Part shown: positions 28,604 through 40,692 of the stretch, piece after piece | Position numbering within the stretch: the first letter of the stretch is position 1 | How the letters are laid out: each line of letters begins with the position of its first letter | Assembly (NCBI RefSeq): GCF_900312815.1 | Contig: NZ_OMPE01000004.1 | Span: forward strand, 1 to 64,000 | Origin: Aquimarina sp. AU474 | GTDB lineage: Bacteria; Bacteroidota; Bacteroidia; Flavobacteriales; Flavobacteriaceae | DNA: 64,000 nucleotides | Direction of reading: 5' to 3' | Notes under the pieces: model-generated | Databases searched by the model: none | Told to the model about the DNA's origin: nothing | Seen by the model: only the letters and a program-made list of their open reading frames with translations | Program-made: the position numbers and the translations under genes

Positions 28604-30031
28604 TTACAGAGTAAGTTTCTTACCTAGGTCTTCTACGTATTTTCTAAATTGTTTATCTGTAGAAGAAAGGTTGTCTACAGTTTTGCAAGCGTGTAACACG
28701 GTAGCATGATCTCTCTTTCCTATTTGGGTTCCTATACTTGCTAATGAGGCCTTAGTAAGTTTTTTGGCAAAAAACATAGCTAATTGTCTTGCTTGTACAA
28801 TGTGGCGTTTACGTGTTTTTGATTGAAGTGTTTCTACATCCATCTGGAAATAGTCACTTACTACTTTTTGAATGTAGTCAATCGAAACCTCACGTTTAGT
28901 GTTCTTGACATAGTTGTCAACAATGGCTTTTGCGAGATCTATGGTGATATCCTTTTTGTTGAAAGAAGAGTGTGCTATTAAAGAAATGATAGCACCTTCG
29001 AGTTCTCGGATATTAGTTTTAATGTTATTAGCTAAAAATTCTACAATCTCCTCAGGCATTTCAACACCGTCGCGATATAGTTTGTTTTTGATTATAGAAA
29101 CTCTGGTTTCAAAATCTGGTTGATGTAATTCAGCTGATAATCCCCATTTAAAACGAGAAAGAAGCCTTTGTTCGATATCTTGCATATCTACAGGTGCCTT
29201 ATCACTAGTTAGGATAACCTGCTTTCCATTTTGGTGTAAATGGTTAAATATATGAAAGAAAACATCTTGAGTTCCTGCTTTACCTGATAGTAATTGTATG
29301 TCGTCAACAATAAGAACATCTATAATTTGGTAGAAATGGATAAAATCATTCCTATTATTCTTTTTTACAGATTCGATATATTGCTGTGTAAACTTTTCAG
29401 CAGAAATATAAAGTACAGTTTTCTCGGGGTAGTTATCTTTTATGTTTACACCAATAGCATGAGCTAAGTGTGTTTTTCCAAGTCCTACTCCTCCAAAAAT
29501 TAATAGAGGATTAAAAGAAGTTCCTCCTGGTTTGTTGGCTACAGCCATCCCAGCAGAACGTGCAAGTCTATTAGAGTCGCCTTCTAGAAAGTTTTCAAAA
29601 TTATAACTTGGATTTAGTTGAGATTCTATTTTTACATTTCGTATCCCAGGAATTACAAATGGATTTTTTAACTCTGGATTCTTGCTTTTTATAGGTACAT
29701 CAACTTCTTGAGAGTTAACAGCTGTACGATTTGCACTAGGGATTTTTTCAGTAAATGGTTTTTTATTACCATAAGTGTTTTCCATTTTAATAACGTATAC
29801 CAATTTGGCGGTTTCTCCCAATTCACGAGTAAGAGAAACCTTGAGTAGGTTTACATAATGCTCTTCTAGCCACTCATAAAAAAATTTACTGGGTACCTGA
29901 ATACTTAGAGCGCCATCTGTAAGTTTTACAGCTTTAATTGGTTCAAACCAAGTTTTAAAAGCTTGGGGTGTAATGTTATCTTCTATAAAAGATAAGCAGT
30001 TATCCCAAACTGATTGCGCAGTTACATTCAT
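28604..30031 (-). CDS. dnaA: Chromosomal replication initiator DnaA
   Basis: DnaA binds oriC and melts it to start replication. The frame extends to 30124, but the family start is MNVTAQSVWDNCLSFIEDN at 30031, giving 475 residues. Domain I ends near residue 85; a linker follows; the AAA+ domain has Walker A GGVGLGKTHLAHAIG and Walker B VLIVDDIQLLSG, then sensor RLLSRFKWGL. Domain IV ends with the DNA-binding helix-turn-helix signature IGKRDHATVLHACKTV. No cluster of DnaA boxes (TTATCCACA) is seen in the adjacent gap, so oriC is probably not here. Confidence 0.96.
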   Translation of the reverse strand: MNVTAQSVWDNCLSFIEDNITPQAFKTWFEPIKAVKLTDGALSIQVPSKFFYEWLEEHYVNLLKVSLTRELGETAKLVYVIKMENTYGNKKPFTEKIPSANRTAVNSQEVDVPIKSKNPELKNPFVIPGIRNVKIESQLNPSYNFENFLEGDSNRLARSAGMAVANKPGGTSFNPLLIFGGVGLGKTHLAHAIGVNIKDNYPEKTVLYISAEKFTQQYIESVKKNNRNDFIHFYQIIDVLIVDDIQLLSGKAGTQDVFFHIFNHLHQNGKQVILTSDKAPVDMQDIEQRLLSRFKWGLSAELHQPDFETRVSIIKNKLYRDGVEMPEEIVEFLANNIKTNIRELEGAIISLIAHSSFNKKDITIDLAKAIVDNYVKNTKREVSIDYIQKVVSDYFQMDVETLQSKTRKRHIVQARQLAMFFAKKLTKASLASIGTQIGKRDHATVLHACKTVDNLSSTDKQFRKYVEDLGKKLTL

Positions 30032-30228
30032 TCGAGTGGTTAGATTAACTATTTTTATTAGGTTATTAAAAGAAAATGCTGAAAAAAACTCCTTACTGTT
30101 TTCGCATGACAAATATGTGAACAAAAAATGTAAAAAAAAAACGATTTAGGGGTTGAATTTTAATTATTTTTTTTGCATAATTTGATAGTGTTACTTTTAA
30201 TAATGTTAAAATTTATTATAAAAAATAT

Positions 30229-30633
30229 ATGTTTATCACTTCAAAAACCAAATTAAAAGTACGTTATTCCGAAACCGATCAGATGGGGGTGGTACATCAC
30301 GGTAACTATGCTCAGTACTTAGAACTAGCTAGAATTGACTGGTTATCCCGGTTAGGGGTTTCTTATAAATCAATGGAAGAAAATGGTATTATGCTTCCTG
30401 TGTTTACTTTAGACTTTAAATTTAAGAAATCTGCCTTCTTCGACGATGAATTGACTGTTAAAACTTCGTTGAGGAAAATTCCTACGGTTAAAATAATCTT
30501 TGATTATGAAATTTTTAATGGTTATCAAGAATTAATTACAACAGCATCTACGATTTTAGTCTTTGTTGATAGTAAAACCAGAAAACCTATTCCATGTCCT
30601 CCTTACTTAATTGATAAAATAAACAATTATTAA
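30229..30633 (+). CDS. Acyl-CoA thioesterase, YbgC/FadM hot-dog fold
   Basis: A 134-residue hot-dog enzyme that hydrolyses acyl-CoA thioesters. The YbgC-type signature is VRYSETDQMGVVHHGNYAQY (catalytic Asp/His region), followed by LARIDWLSRLGVSYKSMEEN. Physiological substrate is unknown. It starts divergently from dnaA and converges on the YigZ gene, overlapping its end by 4 bp. A weak TACTTTTA (30192-30199) may be its -7 element. Confidence 0.92.
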   Translation: MFITSKTKLKVRYSETDQMGVVHHGNYAQYLELARIDWLSRLGVSYKSMEENGIMLPVFTLDFKFKKSAFFDDELTVKTSLRKIPTVKIIFDYEIFNGYQELITTASTILVFVDSKTRKPIPCPPYLIDKINNY

Positions 30634-31244
30634 TCCTTTAATTGTTTAATTTCTACCTCGTACAACGGGGAAAAAACATCTTTTATTTTATCGGCGATGT
30701 TTTTTCTAACCGAAATGTAAATTTTGCAGTTTAATTGAAGTTCTTGTTTAGTGATGTTAAGTTTGTGTTCTTTTATGATGCGCATCACTTTGTTCATGTC
30801 TTTGTATTCGAAAATTATAACAAAATTTTTGTCAATTGTCTTTTCGATAATGTCAGAATTTTCGAGAGCAAGTTGTGCTGATGTTCTGTACGCATTTATT
30901 AAACCTCCAACTCCTAACTTGGTACCTCCAAAGTACCTGACCACTACAATTAGTATGTTGGTAACGTCATAGGATTGAATTTGCCCATATATAGGTTGAC
31001 CAGCAGAATTAGAAGGTTCTCCATCATCATTTGTTCTGTACTTTAGATTTTCTGTACCTATTTGCCATGCATAACACCAATGTCTTGCAGAATGATGTTG
31101 TTTTTTTAAGTTATCGATAAGCGATTTTACTTCTTCTTCTGAAGTTGTTGGAAAAGCATACCCGAAAAATTTGCTGTTACGATCCTTAAAAAGAGTTTCT
31201 TCGCTAGCTATATTAATCGTTTTGTATGTGTCTTTATGTTCCAA
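30630..31244 (-). CDS. YigZ/IMPACT family protein
   Basis: A 204-residue member of the UPF0029/IMPACT family. The core FFGYAFPTTSEEEVKSLIDN, KKQHHSARHWCYAWQIG, then NDDGEPSNSAGQPIYGQI and VVVRYFGGTKLGVGGLINAY is well kept. The second half is a ferredoxin-like domain found in YigZ. Proposed roles involve translation, but none is certain. It is the last gene of a minus-strand operon (lipoprotein, ribD, HAD, EamA, yigZ); 9 bp separate it from the EamA gene. Confidence 0.92.
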   Translation of the reverse strand: MEHKDTYKTINIASEETLFKDRNSKFFGYAFPTTSEEEVKSLIDNLKKQHHSARHWCYAWQIGTENLKYRTNDDGEPSNSAGQPIYGQIQSYDVTNILIVVVRYFGGTKLGVGGLINAYRTSAQLALENSDIIEKTIDKNFVIIFEYKDMNKVMRIIKEHKLNITKQELQLNCKIYISVRKNIADKIKDVFSPLYEVEIKQLKD

Positions 31245-31253
31245 ATAATTAAT

Positions 31254-32123
31254 TTAAATCGAAAATGTAACCAAAATAATACTAAGAATGGCTAGAGCTA
31301 TACCTATCCAGTTTTTTAGAATTAATTTTTCTCTAAAAAATACAATTCCTGCAATCGTAGAAACTAGGAGTACAGCTACATTGTTTATCGTAAATACGGT
31401 AGAGCTATCCATATTTTCATAGCGTAAAGCTTTTATGAGGAAAAAAATAGAGAAATAGTTTGGGACTCCTAATCCAATTCCGGCAATAACGTTCTTAACC
31501 GATAGTTTCAAAGACCCTGTAATGGATTTGTATAGTAGGGTTACTATTCCAATAATTGCTGCAAATCCAAAAATGGTCGCTGAGAAAATAGGAACATCAT
31601 TTTGTGCTACATGATTTGTTTCAAAATATTTAAGACTAGTATCAATGATTCCGCTACCTATAAAAACTAATAAAGGAAAAATTAAATTTTCTTTGTTTAT
31701 GGATATTCCTTCGGCGCTTTTCATAGAGGTAAGATAAACAGCAATAAGAGCAATAATAATCCCTATGATTTTTAATACACCAGTGCTTTCATGGTATACA
31801 ATGATTCCAAATATAATTGGGATGGCCAAACTCATTTTAGTAGCTACAGCGGCTACAGATAATCCATTTTTTTGAGTGGTAATAGCCATTAGATTAAAAA
31901 CGGATATAAATATCACACCTAAAATCATAGCGCCATAAAACCATCCTTCATTGGATATGTTTTTTAGATCTATGGGTTCAGAATATGCTATTACCCCTGA
32001 TATACATGCAACAACGTAGTTTATGATAATAGCTTGTAGCGTATCGACATTGTATTTAACAAAAAGTTTAAAAATGACAAAAATTAAACTTGATGCCAGG
32101 ATGCTAAGGATTAAATAGATCAA
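31254..32123 (-). CDS. EamA/DMT-family transporter
   Basis: A 289-residue inner-membrane protein with about ten transmembrane helices in two repeats of five, the EamA drug/metabolite transporter fold. The first repeat spans residues 1-135 and the second about 145-289; GLGVPNYFSIFFLIKALRYE and STIAGIVFFREKLILKNWIG are typical of the second repeat end. Substrate cannot be told. It overlaps the HAD gene by 4 bp within the ribD operon. Confidence 0.9.
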   Translation of the reverse strand: MIYLILSILASSLIFVIFKLFVKYNVDTLQAIIINYVVACISGVIAYSEPIDLKNISNEGWFYGAMILGVIFISVFNLMAITTQKNGLSVAAVATKMSLAIPIIFGIIVYHESTGVLKIIGIIIALIAVYLTSMKSAEGISINKENLIFPLLVFIGSGIIDTSLKYFETNHVAQNDVPIFSATIFGFAAIIGIVTLLYKSITGSLKLSVKNVIAGIGLGVPNYFSIFFLIKALRYENMDSSTVFTINNVAVLLVSTIAGIVFFREKLILKNWIGIALAILSIILVTFSI

Positions 32124-32728
32124 AATAAATTGGATTTTATAGTAAATAGATTTGTGATGTCTTCGGTTTTTGGATTGTTGTTCCAGGTATGAATTCCTAT
32201 TCTCTTTGCCGAATCTGTATTTTCTTTGGTATCGTCTATGAAAATGGTTTCAGAGGGTTTAATCTGATGTTGATTCAAAACAAATTCAAAAATATCGATA
32301 TTAGGCTTTCTTAGTTTAATTTCATGAGATAAGTAAAAAGTGTCAAATGATGATTTAAATTCTTCGTAAAATGGTACATTTTCCTTAATCCATTTGATAT
32401 GGAGGTCATTTGTATTACTCAGTAATATTAGATTATATTTTTGCTGGGAAGCCAAGTTCTTAATAAAATCAAATCGATGCCTCGGGAAGTCAAGCAAAAT
32501 AGCATTCCAAGCGTCAATGAGTTCATTTTTTGATGCTTTTGGAAATATGTTTTTGTACGTTTGGATAAATTCTTGAGTAGAGATTTGCCCTACTTCATAT
32601 TGATTATTAATTTTTAATAGCTCAAGAGTCATTTCAAAAGTTCCTAATTTTGAAAACTCTCTTATGGTTGCTGCTTTGTCTAGGTTTATGAAAACATCTC
32701 CAAAATCAAAAATTATAGTTTTAATCAT
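32120..32728 (-). CDS. HAD-superfamily hydrolase (subfamily IA)
   Basis: A 202-residue phosphatase-like protein. Motif I is IIFDFGDVFINLD, where the usual DxD is reduced to D-F-G; motif II is LLSNTNDLH; the Lys motif is LRKPNIDIFEFVL; and motif IV is IFIDDTKENTDSA. The change in motif I is seen in the YihX-like branch (FDxGNV/DV). It may dephosphorylate a sugar phosphate, or the riboflavin precursor given the ribD neighbour (8-bp overlap); that last idea is inference only. Confidence 0.88.
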   Translation of the reverse strand: MIKTIIFDFGDVFINLDKAATIREFSKLGTFEMTLELLKINNQYEVGQISTQEFIQTYKNIFPKASKNELIDAWNAILLDFPRHRFDFIKNLASQQKYNLILLSNTNDLHIKWIKENVPFYEEFKSSFDTFYLSHEIKLRKPNIDIFEFVLNQHQIKPSETIFIDDTKENTDSAKRIGIHTWNNNPKTEDITNLFTIKSNLF

Positions 32729-33758
32729 TTCGATATATTTTTAGAGTGTCATTCATTATCTGTTTTTCGGCTATTAATTTAGCTTGAATTGTTGGAGCTT
32801 TTATTCCGGCATCAAATGTAATATTTCCCATAAAAATCCTAGCTTCATCCCAAAGGTTTTTACTAATAAATGAATTAATAGTATGCTGGCCACCTTCGAT
32901 AATAACAGATTGGATGTTATGTTGATGAAGAATCGAACAAATTTCTTCTACAGTGTTGTTTTTTGTGTGCACGGTTTCATAGGTGGTTAAATCCGTGTTG
33001 TTATTCTTATTTTCTTCAGAAGTAATAATAATAGTGGGAGTTTTGTTGTTAAGAACTGTAGAGTTTTCGGGAACTTGACCAGATCGGTCAATAACAATTC
33101 TAATAGGATGTTGACCAGGCCAATCTCTAGTGGTTAAACTAGGATTGTCTTTAATGACTGTAGTGCGACCTACTAAGATGGCCTGCTCTTCTGCCCGCCA
33201 TTTGTGCACAAGCTGTCTGGATTGCTCATTTGTAATCCAAACGGGTTCTCTTTTGTCTTTTATGCCTGGAGCGATAAATCCATTCGTAGTTTCTGCCCAT
33301 TTTAAAATAATATAGGGCCTTTTATTATTATGAAAAGTCAAAAACCTTTTGTTAAGTTCTTGACATTCTTTTTCTAAAACACCTACAACTACATCGCAAC
33401 CAGAATTTATTAATTTTTGTATTCCTGCTCCAGACACCTTGGCAAAAGGGTCGATAGTGCCAATTACTACTTTTTTAATTCCTTTTGCTATAATAAGATC
33501 GCTACAAGGAGGTGTTTTGCCATAATGGCTACATGGCTCTAGGCTTACATATATAGTAGCGTGTTTAAGGAGAGTAGTATCTTTAACGGCACTTATAGCA
33601 TTTACCTCGGCATGAGGTTGCCCGGATTGATAATGCCATCCCTCTCCTATAACTTTATTGTTATGTACAATCACGCTGCCTACTAGAGGATTTGGGTACG
33701 TGGTTCCTAATCCGTTTTTGGCAAGTTGAATACATCTTTGTATGTATTTTTCGTGCAT
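32721..33758 (-). CDS. ribD: Bifunctional pyrimidine deaminase/reductase RibD
   Basis: RibD performs the second and third steps of riboflavin synthesis: deamination and then NADPH-dependent ribose reduction of the pyrimidine made from GTP. The N-terminal deaminase holds zinc with H49 and E51 in GQPHAEVNAI and C76 and C85 in LEPCSHYGKTPPCSDL. The reductase begins near residue 147 (PYIILKWAETTNGFI) and ends at residue 345. Both parts are complete. The operon continues with the HAD gene. Confidence 0.96.
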   Translation of the reverse strand: MHEKYIQRCIQLAKNGLGTTYPNPLVGSVIVHNNKVIGEGWHYQSGQPHAEVNAISAVKDTTLLKHATIYVSLEPCSHYGKTPPCSDLIIAKGIKKVVIGTIDPFAKVSGAGIQKLINSGCDVVVGVLEKECQELNKRFLTFHNNKRPYIILKWAETTNGFIAPGIKDKREPVWITNEQSRQLVHKWRAEEQAILVGRTTVIKDNPSLTTRDWPGQHPIRIVIDRSGQVPENSTVLNNKTPTIIITSEENKNNNTDLTTYETVHTKNNTVEEICSILHQHNIQSVIIEGGQHTINSFISKNLWDEARIFMGNITFDAGIKAPTIQAKLIAEKQIMNDTLKIYRND

Positions 33759-33763
33759 AGTTA

Positions 33764-34231
33764 TTAGCGTTGTTTTATAGATATCTTTTGTTCTTTGTTA
33801 ATGGTGTATGGATAAGAAAAATTTCCTAAGTGATATCTAATAGCTCCTTTGTATTGAACATTTAAAGAATCTGTTTGGATAACTTTAAGAACACTTCCGA
33901 GAAGATTGTTTTTGTTCTCCTCATAGATTTTGGATAGAGAGAAAGTACCTTCTAGCGGAATGGAAAATTCATCCTTTGCAGGAACATTAAATTCTTGAGA
34001 TGAGATAGTGCCAATATCGATGTTATCAACAAAAACATGAATATCTTCTATAGATAACGTTCCACTTAGACGGTTAGGGTTGTTAAAAACGGCATCGGCT
34101 TTAAGTGTTATATCCCGCAAGCCGACTTTTTTAACCAAAAGATTATCAATATGTTTAAATTTTGGTTTTTCAGAAAATGAACACCCTATAATTAGAGTAA
34201 ATATTGTTGATAATAATAGAAATTTCTTCAT
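33764..34231 (-). CDS. LEA type 2 (WHy-domain) lipoprotein
   Basis: A 155-residue lipoprotein: MKKFLLLSTIFTLIIGCSFS with the lipid Cys at residue 17. The mature part is a single LEA14-like/WHy beta-sandwich: LRDITLKADAVFNNPNRLSG, then DIHVFVDNIDIGTI and FSIPLEGTFSLSKI. Such domains are linked with desiccation or envelope stress, with no known enzymatic activity. It is the first gene of the minus-strand ribD operon, 5 bp ahead of ribD. Confidence 0.85.
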   Translation of the reverse strand: MKKFLLLSTIFTLIIGCSFSEKPKFKHIDNLLVKKVGLRDITLKADAVFNNPNRLSGTLSIEDIHVFVDNIDIGTISSQEFNVPAKDEFSIPLEGTFSLSKIYEENKNNLLGSVLKVIQTDSLNVQYKGAIRYHLGNFSYPYTINKEQKISIKQR

Positions 34232-34360
34232 TGATTCCTGCTTAGATTTAACGTATATTTCAATATCCTTAACTGGTGTTTTGTTTGTGTGTAAACGCCA
34301 AAGGAAAAAATATTCATAATATGCTTTTTAGAACAACACAAAAGTAATACTAAAAATACA

Positions 34361-34846
34361 ATGAGTATTATAAAAATACGCAAGATAGAATACAAAGATA
34401 ACGAAACAATAGCTCGACTTATTAGAGATGTTTTAACTGAAATGGGTGTGCCAAAAGTTGGTACTGCTTATGAAGATATCTCTTTGGATATGATGTGTGA
34501 AACATACGAAGGGGCTGGTTCTTCTTATTTTGTTGTCGAAGAAAAAGGCGAGGTTATAGGCGGAGCAGGTATCGCTCCTCTTACAAATGGAACGCCAGAA
34601 ACATGCGAACTTCAAAAAATGTACTTTTTATCAAAAGCTCGAGGTAAAGGGATTGGTTATAAAATGATTCATACTTGTCTTGATTTTGCAAAAAAAGAGG
34701 GCTATGCAAAATGTTATTTAGAAACAATGCCTTATATGAAAGCCGCAAGGAAATTATATCATAAAGTAGGTTTTATATCTTTGGATAAACCTATTGGTGA
34801 TACAGGGCATTATAGTTGTCAGGCTTGGATGATAAAAGATTTGTAA
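34361..34846 (+). CDS. GNAT-family N-acetyltransferase
   Basis: A 161-residue acetyltransferase with the acetyl-CoA motif KARGKGIGYKMIHTCLDFAK and the start IIKIRKIEYKDNETIARLI. GGAGIAPLTNGTPETCELQK and YLETMPYMKAARKLYHKVGF are family-like. Substrate unknown. It starts 130 bp from the divergent LEA lipoprotein gene and is followed after 16 bp by prmC. Confidence 0.9.
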   Translation: MSIIKIRKIEYKDNETIARLIRDVLTEMGVPKVGTAYEDISLDMMCETYEGAGSSYFVVEEKGEVIGGAGIAPLTNGTPETCELQKMYFLSKARGKGIGYKMIHTCLDFAKKEGYAKCYLETMPYMKAARKLYHKVGFISLDKPIGDTGHYSCQAWMIKDL

Positions 34847-34862
34847 TTTAATTATTGTTAAA

Positions 34863-35714
34863 TTGAAAATAAGCGATTTAAGGAAGAGTTTTTTAGAGTC
34901 TTTATCCAAAATATATGATACCGAAGAGGTATTATCTTTTTTTTATATTCTTTCTGAAAAAAAATTAGATTTGAGAAGAGTGGATGTTGCTATGCAATTA
35001 GATAAGAAACTTAATCCCGAAGAGGTGATGTTTTTTACAGAAGCAGAAAAACGTTTAAAATCTCAAGAACCGATACAATATATTGTTGGGGAAACTAATT
35101 TTTATGGATTACTTTTTTTTGTAAATCCGCATGTACTTATACCAAGACCTGAGACCGAGGAACTGGTAGACTGGATACTAAAAGACGTAAAGAACCAAAA
35201 ACAACCTTTAAAAATTCTTGATATAGGAACGGGCAGTGGTTGTATTGCTGTTTCTTTGGCCAAAAACTTACCTAATGCCAAGGTGTATGCAATTGATATT
35301 TCAGATAAGGCGATTGAAGTAGCAAAAGAGAATGCGCGAATAAATCAAGTTAAGGTTACTTATATTACAACTGATGTTTTAAATGAAGAGATTTTTCATG
35401 AAGATTTTGATGTTATAGTGTCTAACCCGCCCTATGTTAGGGAATTAGAAAAGAAAGAAATGAAATCTAATGTCCTGGAAAATGAGCCTTCTTTGGCGCT
35501 TTTTGTTACAAATAACGATCCTTTACTTTTTTACACCAAAATTACTACAATAGCTTTACATAAATTAAAACCAGATGGCTCATTATACTTTGAGATAAAT
35601 CAGTACTTAAGTAGAGAAACTAAAAAAATGATAGAGGCATCACATTTCGAATCGGTAATATTAAAAAAAGATATGTATCACAACGATCGTATGATACGTG
35701 CTCGTTTAAACTAA
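34863..35714 (+). CDS. prmC: Peptide chain release factor N5-glutamine methyltransferase
   Basis: PrmC methylates the GGQ glutamine of RF1 and RF2 and so improves translation termination. The 283-residue protein has the N-terminal helical domain, the SAM loop ILDIGTGSGCIAVSLAKNLP, and the catalytic NPPY in VSNPPYVRELEKKEM. It starts with TTG at 34863 (MKISDLRKSF as translated); no better ATG is available, and the family N-terminus supports this start. It is 9 bp ahead of the LOG-family gene. Confidence 0.95.
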   Translation: MKISDLRKSFLESLSKIYDTEEVLSFFYILSEKKLDLRRVDVAMQLDKKLNPEEVMFFTEAEKRLKSQEPIQYIVGETNFYGLLFFVNPHVLIPRPETEELVDWILKDVKNQKQPLKILDIGTGSGCIAVSLAKNLPNAKVYAIDISDKAIEVAKENARINQVKVTYITTDVLNEEIFHEDFDVIVSNPPYVRELEKKEMKSNVLENEPSLALFVTNNDPLLFYTKITTIALHKLKPDGSLYFEINQYLSRETKKMIEASHFESVILKKDMYHNDRMIRARLN

Positions 35715-35723
35715 GTATTAGGT

Positions 35724-36314
35724 ATGAATAATTTGAATTCAATTTGTGTATTTTGTGGAAGCAGCGAGGGTAACGATACCCATATAATTTCTCAAGCATT
35801 TTTACTTGGAGAAAAGCTAGCTCAACAAGAAATAACCTTAGTGTATGGAGCTGCAAAAATTGGTATTATGGGGCAAGTAGCTAAGGGTGTTTTGGAGCAT
35901 AAAGGGAAAGTAATTGGTGTTATTCCAGAATTTCTTAAATTAAAGGAGGTAATTCATCAAGGTTTGAGTGAGTTAATAACTACCCATAATATGCATGAGC
36001 GTAAGATGAAAATGCATCAGCTTAGTGATGGTTTTATAACGCTTCCAGGAGGTTTTGGGACTTTAGAAGAGCTTTTTGAAATAATCACTTGGTCGCAATT
36101 AGGTTTGCATCAAAAACCCATTGGATTACTAAACATTGGCGGTTTTTATGATGATTTGTTAGGGTTGCTAGAAAATATGGTTCGTAGAGGGTTTTTGAAA
36201 ATGGAGAATTACGAGTTATTATTGGTAGATAAGGATATGGATAAGCTATTAGAAAAAATGAGAGCATTTAAACCGGTCCAAGTGCCAAAATGGTTAAAAC
36301 CGGATAGAACATAA
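35724..36314 (+). CDS. LOG-family protein (TIGR00730), nucleotide phosphoribohydrolase
   Basis: A 196-residue Rossmann-fold protein. The diagnostic motif is FITLPGGFGTLEELFEIITW (PGGxGTxxE), with SICVFCGSSEGND at the N-terminus and LVYGAAKIGIMGQVA. LOG proteins release the base from nucleoside 5'-monophosphates; some make cytokinins and others clean up nucleotides. The substrate here is unknown. The chain is in tight linkage with prmC and about 100 bp before ligA. Confidence 0.92.
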   Translation: MNNLNSICVFCGSSEGNDTHIISQAFLLGEKLAQQEITLVYGAAKIGIMGQVAKGVLEHKGKVIGVIPEFLKLKEVIHQGLSELITTHNMHERKMKMHQLSDGFITLPGGFGTLEELFEIITWSQLGLHQKPIGLLNIGGFYDDLLGLLENMVRRGFLKMENYELLLVDKDMDKLLEKMRAFKPVQVPKWLKPDRT

Positions 36315-36398
36315 CATAAAATATGGCTCTATGGTAGCCGATTTAAGATAATAATACGTGGGGGTATTGTATTAATGATCGATATCATCGGTAATTAA

Positions 36399-39097
<2,699 letters not shown>

Positions 39098-39222
39098 AAG
39101 GTAATTTTCTGAGAATCATGTGTTTTGTTAAAATTTCCTATATTGTATCAAAGAAAATCACACGATTAACCGGGCTGTACTCATAACAAAAAGTGTAAAC
39201 TTTGGGTGCAAATAAAAATTAA

Positions 39223-39918
39223 ATGAATGAAGAGAAACTACTTAGGCTTTTAATTTCTTTTTTAGTAATAGCACAAGTGTTGGGTTTTGTATTTAAAAAC
39301 GATTTCTTAAATACATATTCTCAACTAATTCTTCTGATATCGATAATTGTGCTTTATTTTGTTAGCACTAAAAAAATTAGAATATATCACGTAGCGGTTC
39401 TATTGATATTTTGTTTAGAAGGGTTATTTATTTTTTGGTTTATTGATAACATTATAATAGACCAGATAGTAATACGGATTATAGGGTACATTATGCTTTT
39501 TTATTTTCTGTATTATAATCATAAGTCATTCCAGTACAATAGTAGAGATGTTTTTACTTTGGTTTTAGGTAGCTCGCTTTATACAGTTATTTTTTTAATG
39601 ACGTATGTTATTTTACGAGAACCAATGCAAGATAATAACTTACTGGGGTTTGTGAATTTACTATTGTTATATGTTTTATTGATAGTAGGAGCAATGCATT
39701 ATATTAATATTAGATCAGAAAAATCATTATGGTTTTTTTTATCAATACTTAATTTTTCGTTTAGCGATTTTATGATTCTAATAGAAGAATTCTATGTAGA
39801 ATCATACGAGTTAAAAGTTTTGGTATTGATTTGCAAACCATTGGCATTGATGTTTTTAGTGAATTATATGATAACAAGATCGTTAAAGCTTAAAACAGAA
39901 GAGTTTGAAGGGTTTTAA
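39223..39918 (+). CDS. YhhN-like membrane protein, copy 2
   Basis: A 231-residue polytopic protein related to copy 1: YINIRSEKSLWFFLSILNFS aligns with YVNVRSSKSLWFLIAILNFV. The second acidic site is kept (FSDFMIL), but the first is changed from GD to LEG (FCLEGLFIF). It starts at an ATG 125 bp after copy 1 and ends 14 bp inside copy 3. Catalytic ability is doubtful; function is unknown. Confidence 0.72.
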   Translation: MNEEKLLRLLISFLVIAQVLGFVFKNDFLNTYSQLILLISIIVLYFVSTKKIRIYHVAVLLIFCLEGLFIFWFIDNIIIDQIVIRIIGYIMLFYFLYYNHKSFQYNSRDVFTLVLGSSLYTVIFLMTYVILREPMQDNNLLGFVNLLLLYVLLIVGAMHYINIRSEKSLWFFLSILNFSFSDFMILIEEFYVESYELKVLVLICKPLALMFLVNYMITRSLKLKTEEFEGF

Positions 39919-40630
39919 TAAAATAAACAATAATTTGAGAACAGAAAAGTACGTATATCAATTGTTTTATGTTACTGGTTTATTTTTTATCCTGATATCC
40001 ATTTTTGCACAAAATCTCACTATTTTTTTTAAACCACCGGTAATTTTGGCATTGTGCCTAATTTATTTGGTAAAAGTAGAAAATAGAAGTGCTTTGGTGT
40101 TATTTACAATGCTATTGATATTAGTTTCAGAAGTGCTTTCGATGAAGGATTTTGTTGGGTATTTTAGAGTAGTTAATATTTTACTTTCATTGTATTATTT
40201 TTTGAATATAGTTTTACTTTGGAAAAGCTTAAAAAAGATAAAAATACAATTTAACAAGGTGTTTACGATTCAATTGTTAATTGCTATGGGGTTAATTGTC
40301 TACGTGTTGATTTCTGTAGCTCGGCTTATTTTACCAAGTGTTATAGAAGATAAAGTGTTTTTGGTAATACTTATTTTGTTTTTCACTTTGTTTGTATGCT
40401 CCTGTTATTACATTTATCTCAATAGTAAAACAGTAGTTAGTTCTTCGCTTATGGTAGCCGCTTCTTGTTTTTTGATTGTAAATATTCTTACAGCTTTATA
40501 TAAATTATATGTTTTTTTGGAAGTGTTTGTGGTTATTGCAAACCTTTTACAGGTATTTGGGCAATTTTTTCTGATTAAATTCTTTATAGAACAACATAAA
40601 TTGGTTCCGAATCGAAAAGATTATTTTTAA
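39905..40630 (+). CDS. YhhN-like membrane protein, copy 3
   Basis: A 241-residue polytopic protein, the most diverged copy. Where copies 1 and 4 carry Asp it has SE (ILVSEVLSM) and VN (CFLIVNILTAL), so both acidic sites are altered. The start is TTG at 39905 overlapping copy 2 by 14 bp; no ATG is available before the first helix. The frame is intact and codon use is like its neighbours, so it is kept as a gene. Confidence 0.66.
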   Translation: MKGFNKINNNLRTEKYVYQLFYVTGLFFILISIFAQNLTIFFKPPVILALCLIYLVKVENRSALVLFTMLLILVSEVLSMKDFVGYFRVVNILLSLYYFLNIVLLWKSLKKIKIQFNKVFTIQLLIAMGLIVYVLISVARLILPSVIEDKVFLVILILFFTLFVCSCYYIYLNSKTVVSSSLMVAASCFLIVNILTALYKLYVFLEVFVVIANLLQVFGQFFLIKFFIEQHKLVPNRKDYF

Positions 40631-40692
40631 AAAAAATGATAAGTTGATATTTAATGTTGTTCTTTATATGAAATAATTTTTTCCAGAAACTT

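Noticed and set aside
30032..30228. Replication origin next to dnaA
   Set aside because: No cluster of TTATCCACA-type boxes or AT-rich repeats with them; only AT-rich intergenic DNA. oriC is probably elsewhere.
32120..32728. HAD protein as a dead enzyme because motif I lacks the second Asp
   Set aside because: The FDFGDV form occurs in a branch of active HAD phosphatases, and the other motifs are intact.
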